Shown: positions 56,777-64,000 of the stretch, one piece after another
Position numbering within the stretch: position 1 is the stretch's first letter
Layout of the letters: each line of letters starts with the position of its first letter
Assembly (NCBI RefSeq): GCF_018596315.1
Contig: NZ_JAHEAG010000022.1
Location: 1-64,000, forward strand
Source of the DNA: Bradyrhizobium sp. SRL28
Lineage (GTDB): Bacteria > Pseudomonadota > Alphaproteobacteria > Rhizobiales > Xanthobacteraceae
Reading direction: 5' to 3'
DNA: 64,000 nt
The notes under the pieces: model-generated
Seen by the model: only the letters and a program-made list of their open reading frames with translations
Database searches by the model: none
Told to the model about the DNA's origin: nothing
Made by a program: the position numbers and the translations under genes

Positions 56777-57613
56777 TTATGGCAGCGGTACGTCCCTTTC
56801 ATCATCAAGCAGGTGCGCGAGAAACTCACGCACGTCGCTCGGCGCATCGAAGTGCCCGGCCACGCCCTTGGCGCGCCGTCCGACGGAGAAGGCAAGGCCA
56901 TCGAGATCAGGCATGATCGCAAACACGGTCTCATCGGTGACGTCGTCGCCGATGAAGAACGGGCGGCGGCCCTTGAAAGGTTCGCGCGTCATCAACTCGA
57001 GCACACCGGTCGCCTTGGTGAATCCGGAATGCTTGATCTCGCAGACGCATTTGCCGGGCAGCACCTCGATCGGCGCGTTGGGAAGATCGGCCCTGATTAG
57101 CGACACCGCAGCATAGATCGCCTTCTCCGCGTGCGGGGCGAGGCGATAATGCAGCGCCAGCGAATAGCCCTTGTCTTCCAGCAATATTCCCGGGCTGAGC
57201 TTTGCGATCGCAGCCAGCCGGCGCTTCAATTCCTTGTCCAGCGGCGGCGCATGGGCGTCCACTGACTCGTTGTCCGGCTCGATCCGCATCTCGGCGCCAT
57301 GGCCGCCGACCGCAGGAAATTGATCCGGCGCGAAAATCAAATCGATATCGTTGAGCGAGCGGCCGCTGACCAGCGCCAGCGCGCCGTTGGTTCGCACCAG
57401 CAGGCGGTTCAGGGTCTTCACCAGGCCCGGCGGCACCCAGACTTCGCGCGGCGTCGGCATCAGATCGAGCAGCGTGCCGTCGATGTCGAGCAGGATGGCG
57501 GTTTCGCTTAAGTGCGGCACCAGCGAACTCGGCACCGGAACGGTTTCCGGCGCGTCGTCGTCTTCGCGGACGAAATCTTCTTCCAATGGCATTTCCAAAA
57601 GATCCTCGTTCAT
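56777..57613 (-). CDS. otsB: Trehalose-6-phosphate phosphatase
   Basis: Dephosphorylates trehalose-6-phosphate to trehalose; HAD superfamily, 278 residues. Catalytic Asp43/Asp45 in ILLDIDGTLLDLMPTP, motif II Ser in ALALVSGRSLNDID, motif III Lys in CVCEIKHSGFTKATGV and motif IV FFIGDDVTDETVF. The cap domain is normal in size. Six bases separate it from the MFS gene upstream, so MFS-otsB and probably otsA share a transcript. Confidence 0.94.
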   Translation of the reverse strand: MNEDLLEMPLEEDFVREDDDAPETVPVPSSLVPHLSETAILLDIDGTLLDLMPTPREVWVPPGLVKTLNRLLVRTNGALALVSGRSLNDIDLIFAPDQFPAVGGHGAEMRIEPDNESVDAHAPPLDKELKRRLAAIAKLSPGILLEDKGYSLALHYRLAPHAEKAIYAAVSLIRADLPNAPIEVLPGKCVCEIKHSGFTKATGVLELMTREPFKGRRPFFIGDDVTDETVFAIMPDLDGLAFSVGRRAKGVAGHFDAPSDVREFLAHLLDDERDVPLP

Positions 57614-57619
57614 CTCATC

Positions 57620-59122
57620 CTACTCCACAAATGCGAGCGGCCGTGCGACAGATTCGAGCGATTTCCGCTCGGCCGCGATGGCGTATTTCCAGGCAACGAT
57701 AGCCGCTACGATCATCAATGCCGACCCGAACAGGTAGCCGGCGAAGACACTATTGCGCGATCCGGTATCGATCAGGGCGCCGAACAGCGCCGGTCCCGCC
57801 ACGCCGCCAATGCCCGTTCCGATCGCGTAGAACAGCGCAATGGCCAGCGCGCGCACTTCCAGCGGAAACGTCTCGCTGACGGTGAGATAGGCCGCACTCG
57901 CCGCCGGCGAGGCAAAGAAGAAGATCACCATCCATGCGATGGTCTGGGTCTGCGCGGTCAGAACACCGATCGAGAACAGATAGCCCGACAGCGCGAGCAA
58001 AATGCCCGAGACGCCATAGGTCACCGTGATCATCACGCGCCGGCCCAGCGTATCGAACAGCCGGCCGAGCAGCAGGGGTCCCAGGAAGTTTCCAGCCGCG
58101 AAGGGCAGGATGTACCAGCCGACATAATGCGAGGGGATGCCGAAGAAGTCGGTCAGTATCAGCGCGAAGGTGAAGAAGATGGCGTTGTAGAAAAACGCCT
58201 GCGAGACCATCAGCACCAGCCCGACCAGCGAACGCTGCCGGTAGGTCGTGAACAGTGTATGCGCCACTTCTCCCAGCGGCGTGTGGCTGCGCATCTTCAG
58301 CCTGATCTTCGGAAACACCTCATCGGCCGGATGATCCGTATGCCGCGTCGACGCCCTCTCGATGTCGTCGACAATCGCATGCGCCTCCTCGGGGCGGCCA
58401 TGGACCATCAGCCAGCGCGGGCTTTCCGGAATCCACATCCGCATCACAAAGACGATCAGGCCAAGCGCGGCGCCGATGAGATAGGCCAGCCGCCAGCCAA
58501 GATCGGGAGCCAGCAGGTTGGGATCGAGCAGCACGATGGCAGCGACCGCGCCGACCGCCGCGCCAATCCAGAAGCTGCCGTTGATCACGAGGTCAGTCCA
58601 GCCGCGATAGCGTGCCGGCACCAGTTCCTGGATCGTCGAATTGATCGCGGTGTACTCGCCGCCGATACCCGCCCCGGTCAGGAAGCGAAACAGCGCGTAG
58701 CTCCCCACGTTCCACGACAGTGCGGTGGCCGCGGTCGCGGTGAGATAAAGCGCGAGCGTGATGAAGAACAATTTCTTGCGCCCGAGCCGGTCCGTCAGCC
58801 AGCCGAAACCAAGCGCACCCAGCACGGCGCCCGCGAGATAGGCGCTGTTGGCGAGGCCAACATCGAAATTCGAGAATTGCAGCGTCGGGCTTTCCTTCAG
58901 CGCGCCCGACAAGGCGCCCGCAAGCGTGACTTCAAGCCCGTCGAGAATCCAGGTGATGCCGAGCGCGGCCACCACGCGGGTATGAAAGCCGCCCCAGCGC
59001 AGGCTATCGAGCCGCGCAGGAATGCTGGTCTCGACAATGCTGTCGTTGTCCTGCTTCGCCGCTGCGGAAATGGACGTGCTCTCACCCACCGCCGCACCGT
59101 GCCGTATCGCTTTCGCAACCAT
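57620..59122 (-). CDS. MFS transporter (sugar/organic-acid type)
   Basis: 12 helices, about 500 residues. Signature loop GFGWLTDRLGRKKLFFITLA between helices 2 and 3 and RFLTGAGIGGEYTAINSTIQ near helix 5, PESPRWLMVHGRPEEA before the central loop and a second LLGRLFDTLGRRVMITVTYG. Resembles the sugar/aromatic-acid proton symporters. The ATG at 59122 is preferred; the frame is open to 59191 but the added residues are polar. 6 bp from otsB, so export or uptake of a trehalose-related compound is possible by context. Confidence 0.86.
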   Translation of the reverse strand: MVAKAIRHGAAVGESTSISAAAKQDNDSIVETSIPARLDSLRWGGFHTRVVAALGITWILDGLEVTLAGALSGALKESPTLQFSNFDVGLANSAYLAGAVLGALGFGWLTDRLGRKKLFFITLALYLTATAATALSWNVGSYALFRFLTGAGIGGEYTAINSTIQELVPARYRGWTDLVINGSFWIGAAVGAVAAIVLLDPNLLAPDLGWRLAYLIGAALGLIVFVMRMWIPESPRWLMVHGRPEEAHAIVDDIERASTRHTDHPADEVFPKIRLKMRSHTPLGEVAHTLFTTYRQRSLVGLVLMVSQAFFYNAIFFTFALILTDFFGIPSHYVGWYILPFAAGNFLGPLLLGRLFDTLGRRVMITVTYGVSGILLALSGYLFSIGVLTAQTQTIAWMVIFFFASPAASAAYLTVSETFPLEVRALAIALFYAIGTGIGGVAGPALFGALIDTGSRNSVFAGYLFGSALMIVAAIVAWKYAIAAERKSLESVARPLAFVE

Positions 59123-59321
59123 CCGATTGGACCAATGAAAAAACACCCCGGAACGCCCCAGCCCCAGGGTTTTCACGTCAAATTGCGGCAAACATGATGC
59201 CCGACCCGAAGATAACGCCCTCGGAGGGGTGGGGTTCCGGGGGTATTTGGGTGGCGATATTGCATAGCTGCTGTCGTGTCCTGCAGATGCGTGGGGGTAG
59301 CTGGTCGCTGCGGCTCATCCG

Positions 59322-59434
59322 CGTCATTGCGAGCCACCGGGTCGCGCGAATGCGCGCCCGATGACAGGCTCCGCGAAGCAATCCATAGCGCGGCAAGTGG
59401 AGAGATGGATTGCTTCGCTTCGATCGCAATGACG
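59322..59434. repeat. Nested inverted-repeat element (CGTCATTGCGA ... TCGCAATGACG)
   Basis: Outer arms CGTCATTGCGA (59322-59332) and TCGCAATGACG (59424-59434); inner arms GAAGCAATCCAT (59375-59386) and ATGGATTGCTTC (59405-59416). From memory this is a frequent bradyrhizobial intergenic element. It lies in the 655-bp gap 59123-59777, which otherwise has only the repeats listed here. Confidence 0.8.
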
Positions 59435-59456
59435 GCGGCGACATTCGCGACGGTCC

Positions 59457-59549
59457 GTAGGGTGGGCAAAGCGAAGCGTGCCCACCATCGAGAAAGACGA
59501 CCGGCGATAGATGGTGGGCACGTCGCTAACGCTCCTTTGCCCACCCTAC
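59457..59549. repeat. GTAGGGTGGGCAAAG palindromic repeat, copy 2
   Basis: GTAGGGTGGGCAAAG (59457-59471) and CTTTGCCCACCCTAC (59535-59549), the same 15-nt arms as at 13170-13257, around a different-length centre that also contains inner GTGCCCACCAT/ATGGTGGGCAC arms. Confidence 0.9.
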
Positions 59550-59611
59550 GAGATCAACGACGAGGAAATCCGCATCAAGCAATGCGCGATCGGGCTTCCT
59601 GTTCGGAAGAG

Positions 59612-59653
59612 TTCTAAAGTTCGAATTTCGATTTCGAAAGCTTCTAAAGTTCG
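59612..59653. promoter_or_regulatory. Direct and inverted repeats upstream of the TonB-dependent receptor
   Basis: TTCTAAAGTTCG occurs at 59612-59623 and 59642-59653, exactly 30 bp apart; between them TTCGAA-N7-TTCGAA forms a palindrome. The spacing of about three helical turns and the place, 125 bp before a ferric-siderophore-type receptor, suggest an operator, possibly for Irr or a Fur-like protein; the match to the published Irr control element is only partial. Confidence 0.4.
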
Positions 59654-59777
59654 TGCGTTCAATTCGCGCAACGATCGAAACGATCGCGCGCGTTCTCGAC
59701 CAATTCCAATTGCCCTCGCAGCTTCATCGGTTACGAAAGCGCCGGCAGGATCGCAATCGATCCGATGGGGGTTCAAC

Positions 59778-62042
59778 GTGCGAGCATTCAAGACTACCTT
59801 CTTTCTCTGCGCCGCAAGTCCGCTGGCGTTGATCGACATATCACAGTCCGCGCACGCGCAGTCGTCACGACTGCCGCCGGTGACGATCGACTCGCCGAGC
59901 CAGCGGCCATCGGCGCAGCGCGCGCCGACGCGCCGCGCTGGTGTGACGCGGACGACGGTCCGCCGATCCGCATCCTCGCAGCAACCTGTCGCACCTGTCC
60001 CTTATGTCGCGCCATCAACCGCAACACTCGGCACGGTGCCCGCGCCCTATGCCGGCGGCCAGGTCGCGCGCGGCGCGCAGCTCGGCTTGCTTGGTAACCG
60101 CAGCGTCATGGACACGCCGTTCAACATGACCAGCTACACCTCGGAGCTGATGGCGAATCAGCAGGCGCGCACTGTTGCCGACGTGCTGCAAAACGATCCG
60201 TCGGTGCGCGTCATTGGCGCTGCCGGTGGAGGACAGGACTTCTACTTCATCCGAGGCTTCTTTTACGGCCTCGGCAATGCCTCGATGAACGGGCTTTTCA
60301 GCATCGCGCCCTATTATACGGTCGGCGCGAACTACATTGAGCGCGTCGAGCTCCTGAAAGGTCCGGGCGCGCTGCTCACCGGCATGCCGCCGTCCGGTGC
60401 AATCGGCGGCAGCATCAATCTCGTTACCAAGAAGGCGCCGGACTTCGACATCACGCAGCTGACCGCCACCTATGCGTCGAAGTCACAGTTCGGCACGGTG
60501 GTCGACATCGCCCGCCGTTACGGCGAGCAGAAGGAGTTTGGCATCCGATTCAACGGCGGCTACCGCAACGGCAACAGCCCGTTCGACAGACAGAACGATG
60601 AGTTCGGCGATGCGGTGCTGGGCCTCGATTACCGGACGGAGCGCGTTCGTGTCTCGGCCGATCTGGGCTATCAAACGCAGAACCTAGATCCGGCGCAGCG
60701 CTTCCTGAGCTTTGTAGATACGCTCATTCCGGTTCCGCCGGCGCCACAGGCCGGCAAGACTTTCGTCCAACCCTGGGCACATTGGTACCATCGCGACACG
60801 TTCGGAATGGTGCGCGGTGAGGTCGACATCACGGACTGGGCAACAGTCTATGGCGCGGTCGGCTACAACAAAAACGAGCTCAACTTCATCTCTGCCGCGC
60901 CCACCGTGCTGAACGCGGCTGGTGACTATCAGACCCGGCCGTTGATCGGATTCTCCACGTTCGAGACCGTGTCCGCGGAAACCGGCATCCGCGCCAACGT
61001 CGATACCGGACCGGTCAATCACGCGCTCAGCGTCAACTATTCGAGCACCGATCGACCGAACTACAATAATTTCCAGGCCGGCACAGTTCTGTTTTCGAAT
61101 ATCTACAGGCCGGTCGACACTCCGGCGCAGACCACCGGCACGCTCACAGCAAGGAACACGGCGACGGTCCGGCTATCGAGTGTCGGCGTTGCGGATACGG
61201 TGTCGATCCTGGACAAGCGCGTGCAGTTCACGGCCGGCGTGCGCCGCCAGGCGATCGAACAGGACAACTTCAATCATCTGACGTCGGCACCAACGAGCTC
61301 GATTGATCAATCGGTCTGGAGCCCTGCCTTCGCCCTTCTCGTCAAGCCGGTTGACCAGTTGTCGCTCTATGCGAACTATATCGAGGGTCTCCAGGTCGGC
61401 ACGACCGTCGGCCCCGGCTTCTTCAATTCGGGGCAGATTTTTCCACCGTTCCAGAGCAAGCAGGCGGAAGTCGGCGCCAAGGTCGATTTCGGCCGCATCA
61501 CGACGACGTTGAGCCTGTTCCAGATTACGCAGCCGAGTGTCATCACGGTAGTAGGCCTGCCACTGTCGTCGCAACGGGTGGATGGCGAACAACGCAATCG
61601 CGGCGTGGAATTCAACGTATTCGGAGAAGTTACCCCGGAAGTTCGACTGCTGGGCGGGGTCGCCTTCATCGACGGGCGTCAAGTCAGAACGCAGAATGGG
61701 CTTAACGACGGGAAGAAAGCGTTTGGCGTCCCCAGTGTACAGCTCAACCTTGGCGCGGAATGGGATACGCCGTTCGTACGGGGGCTGACGTTCGGGGGCC
61801 GGGTCATCTACACCGCCGATCAATTCGTCAATCCCGCGAACACCCAGCTCTTGCCGGACTGGGTCCGCTTCGACCTCAGCGCGCGCTACACGTTCCTGTC
61901 ACCGTGGAACGGCAAGCCGATCGTAATCCGCGCGGCAGTCGAGAACGTCGCCAACAGCAGCTACTGGGCCTCTGCCTATAGCGGCGTCGTCACGGTCGGT
62001 GCGCCGCGCACCTATCTCGTCTCGACGACGTTCAATTTCTGA
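59778..62042 (+). CDS. TonB-dependent receptor, siderophore type
   Basis: Outer-membrane receptor for iron-siderophore or similar uptake, 754 residues. GTG 59778 gives signal FKTTFFLCAASPLALIDISQSAHAQ, with cleavage after AHA. Plug domain (about 110-230): VADVLQNDPSVRVIGAAGGG, DFYFIRGFFYG, YIERVELLKGPGALLTGMPP and GGSINLVTKKAPD. Barrel from about 235 to the end, closing with YLVSTTFNF, a C-terminal Phe. GGGG precedes the start; the frame is open upstream to 59511 but that part lies over repeats. A PepSY protein follows 163 bp downstream. Confidence 0.92.
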   Translation: MRAFKTTFFLCAASPLALIDISQSAHAQSSRLPPVTIDSPSQRPSAQRAPTRRAGVTRTTVRRSASSQQPVAPVPYVAPSTATLGTVPAPYAGGQVARGAQLGLLGNRSVMDTPFNMTSYTSELMANQQARTVADVLQNDPSVRVIGAAGGGQDFYFIRGFFYGLGNASMNGLFSIAPYYTVGANYIERVELLKGPGALLTGMPPSGAIGGSINLVTKKAPDFDITQLTATYASKSQFGTVVDIARRYGEQKEFGIRFNGGYRNGNSPFDRQNDEFGDAVLGLDYRTERVRVSADLGYQTQNLDPAQRFLSFVDTLIPVPPAPQAGKTFVQPWAHWYHRDTFGMVRGEVDITDWATVYGAVGYNKNELNFISAAPTVLNAAGDYQTRPLIGFSTFETVSAETGIRANVDTGPVNHALSVNYSSTDRPNYNNFQAGTVLFSNIYRPVDTPAQTTGTLTARNTATVRLSSVGVADTVSILDKRVQFTAGVRRQAIEQDNFNHLTSAPTSSIDQSVWSPAFALLVKPVDQLSLYANYIEGLQVGTTVGPGFFNSGQIFPPFQSKQAEVGAKVDFGRITTTLSLFQITQPSVITVVGLPLSSQRVDGEQRNRGVEFNVFGEVTPEVRLLGGVAFIDGRQVRTQNGLNDGKKAFGVPSVQLNLGAEWDTPFVRGLTFGGRVIYTADQFVNPANTQLLPDWVRFDLSARYTFLSPWNGKPIVIRAAVENVANSSYWASAYSGVVTVGAPRTYLVSTTFNF

Positions 62043-62205
62043 GCGGGGGATGTTCGACAATCGATCCGGCGCGCAAGCGTCGGGTCGATTGGAGCGAATC
62101 TAATGTTCAGTCCGTAAAGCCGCATTCGAAGCCTGATAGATCATATCTGACGAAATCAGTCATCGAAGGAAGTCTCTTCGTCACGCCGTCGACGGGACCA
62201 ATGCC

Positions 62206-63494
62206 ATGCGAGCCACCTTCACCACCCTGCATCGCTGGGCCGGTCTCGTTACAGCAGGCTTTCTGTTCATGTCCGGCGTGACCGGAGCCATCATCTCGTG
62301 GGATCATGAGCTCGACGAGTGGCTGAACGCGCGGCTGTTCGCTGCGACCACGACCAAGCCTGCATTGCCTTCCGTCGAACTTGCGAGGATTTTCGAGCAG
62401 CGCAATCCCATGGGGCGCGTCGTCGCTCTGCGGCTCACACCGGAAGCAGCGGGCGAATCGCTATCCCTCTTCGTGCAGCCGCGCATCGATCCTTCGACCG
62501 GCAAGCGCTACGTTCTCGGCTACAATCAGGTCTTTGTCGATCCGGGCACGGGCGACGAACTCGGACGCCGCGAGGTTGGCGCGGTCTGGCCGGTGACACG
62601 CGAAAATCTCGTCTCGTTTCTCTATAGGCTGCACTACACGATGCACATCCCGGAATTCTGGGGCAGTAATCGCTGGGGCACGCGGCTTCTCGGTATCATC
62701 GCGATCATCTGGACCATCGATTGCTTTGTCGGATTCTATCTCACGCTGCCGTCGCGACGGAAACCCAACGCCGCGCGGCCGGCGGTCGTCGCACGCGAAC
62801 TCGGCCGTGGCTTCTGGGCGCGCTGGAAGCCGGCGTGGGTGATAAAGAGGACAGGCAGCCCTTACCGCATCAACTTCGATATCCATCGCGCCTTCAGTCT
62901 TTGGACCTGGGGACTGCTATTCATTGTCGCCTTCACGGCGTTTTCGCTGAACCTCTATCGCGAGGTGTTCTCGCCGATCATGCAAGTGGTATCGAGTTAC
63001 ACGCCCACCCCGTTCGAATTGCGCAAGCCCACCCCACCGGACAAGCCGATCGAACCGAAACTGTCGATGGCCGACATCATCGCCATCGCACAGGCCGACG
63101 GCGCGCGGCGGGGCTGGGACACGCCTGTCGGTTCAGTCTTTTATGCGCAGACTTATGGCATCTACGGTGCGCTCTTCTTCAAGCCGGGCGATGACCACGG
63201 CGCCGGCGGAGTTGGCCCGCCACGCCTTTATTACGACGGCATCGAGGCCGTCCGATCGGCGAAAGGCTGCCATGGACAGGAACTGCTGCGGATATCTTCG
63301 TACAAGCGCAGTTTCCGATGCATTCGGGGCGCATCCTCGGATTGCCTGGCCGTATCATGATCTCAGCGATGGGTCTGGTCGTAGCGGCCTTGTCGGTGAC
63401 CGGCGTCGTGATCTGGTGGCGAAAACGCCGCGCCCGCAGGCAGGCGACGCAATCGGCTCGAGAACGCGCATCGTCTTGGGTGCCGGCCGAGTAA
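62206..63494 (+). pseudogene. PepSY-associated membrane protein, interrupted by a single-base frameshift
   Basis: Related to iron-regulated PepSY proteins beside TonB receptors (ferric-siderophore reductase-like). N-terminal helix TFTTLHRWAGLVTAGFLFMS, middle helices LLGIIAIIWTIDCFVGFYLT and FSLWTWGLLFIVAFTAFSLN, His residues in LHYTMHIPEFWG and NFDIHRAFS. The frame runs to TGA at 63358, but the last ~40 residues are unlike the family. Adding one G in GAGGCCGTCC near 63245-63249 restores GRPIGERLPWTG, ADIFVQAQFPMHSGRILGLP and a final helix (MGLVVAALSVTGVVIWWRKR) ending at TAA 63492-63494. Either a real mutation or a sequencing error. Confidence 0.85.
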
Positions 63495-63658
63495 CGGTCC
63501 ATATTTCGACACGTACGGGCAAATCAGCTTCTCGCCGCCGGGCAAAGATCGCGCGCGGGCGAAGACTTCCGTTCAGTGCTCGTCAATGGCATTCAAAGAA
63601 TGACCAGGGAACCGAACGATGGGACGGTCGTTTTCGGCAAAACGGAGCGGAGCCGAAC

Positions 63659-64000
63659 ATGCCCGAACGACGGAAGACCACACGCCCGCGAAAAAGCACG
63701 GTCCGGAAAAGCAGCCGCACCACGACCAGGAAGAAATCATCGCCGAAGCGATGGTCGCAACGGGTCACACGCGAAAGCGACGCGCTCGATCTGAAACGCG
63801 GCGTGTTCAAGCTGACCAGCGCCAAGAAAATCGCGGCATCGCTGAAGCGCTCCGCGGAACACAGTTCACGACGCAAGGCCGGCGCCTATCGCTCGGCGCT
63901 GTCGATGCTGACCTTTTATATCAACCGTGCCGGCAAAACGCTGCCCAAAACGCAGCGCGCGCGACTGGAACGCGCGAAGGTCGAGCTGAAGCATCAGTTC
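63659..64000 (+). CDS. DUF3175 protein, cut by the window end
   Basis: At least 114 residues, still open at 64000. The N-terminal 35 residues are very basic and Ser/Thr/Lys/Arg-rich (PERRKTTRPRKSTVRKSSRT). The rest is a DUF3175 domain: WSQRVTRESDALDLKRGVFK, LTSAKKIAASLKRSAEHSSR, RKAGAYRSALSMLTFYINRA and KTLPKTQRARLERAKVEL. Function unknown; the basic tail suggests nucleic-acid contact, by inference. Confidence 0.85.
   Translation, partial: MPERRKTTRPRKSTVRKSSRTTTRKKSSPKRWSQRVTRESDALDLKRGVFKLTSAKKIAASLKRSAEHSSRRKAGAYRSALSMLTFYINRAGKTLPKTQRARLERAKVELKHQF

Noticed and set aside
57512..59197. 561-codon open frame on the plus strand
   Set aside because: Antisense to the MFS transporter gene; Arg/Gln-rich, no start signal, no domain.

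Overview
The window looks like chromosomal DNA from a high-GC alphaproteobacterium of the Bradyrhizobium/Nitrobacteraceae type. Evidence: a FixK-boxed fixNOQP operon, an acdS/acdR pair close to bradyrhizobial versions, otsA-otsB beside an MFS gene, three orphan Bug-family binding proteins, and several intergenic palindromes of kinds common in that group. The family assignments come from reading the sequence and from memory; no database search was run.

Layout. 0.2-4 kb: a small protein with a Gly/Cys-rich stretch that resembles a RiPP precursor, a small secreted Cys protein, a Tat-dependent Bug protein and a divergent winged-helix/TPR regulator. 4.6-13 kb: an acyl-CoA ligase, a cold-shock protein, an XRE regulator, a two-gene sortase system (VIT/VWA substrate plus class GN-type sortase) and an ADP-forming acyl-CoA synthetase. 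13-22.6 kb: palindromic repeats, an S1 protease, a HAD protein, a MoxR/CoxE-like pair overlapping recQ, divergent acdS/acdR around a 20-bp palindrome, and several small conserved genes. 22.7-26.7 kb: an HtrA-like protease, a GT87-type membrane glycosyltransferase and a Bug protein. 27-34.2 kb: fixNOQP, then a small membrane protein, a DUF2189 protein, fixI and fixS, with fixG and fixH missing. 34.2-41.5 kb: TPR and FecR proteins, a VCBS-repeat surface protein with an unusual number of cysteines, a Bug protein, and dgoK-dgoA.

41.6-54.4 kb is the accessory-looking part. It has small secreted proteins, degraded partial copies of the neighbouring dgoA and nitroreductase genes, an outer-membrane-protein tail, a transposase remnant and tRNA-Ser(GGA). 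In its middle lies the best candidate for an undescribed system: four co-directional genes encoding a lysozyme-like/peptidoglycan-binding protein, a subtilisin-like protease, a caspase-like protease and a protein of unknown function. None has an evident signal peptide. The caspase and the unknown protein carry similar-looking beta-rich segments. A proteolytic and cell-wall-lytic conflict or programmed-lysis module is a reasonable hypothesis but is inference only.

54.6-64 kb: a small secreted protein, otsA-otsB-MFS (trehalose), more dispersed repeats, a TonB-dependent receptor, a PepSY membrane protein broken by one frameshift, and a DUF3175 gene cut by the window end.
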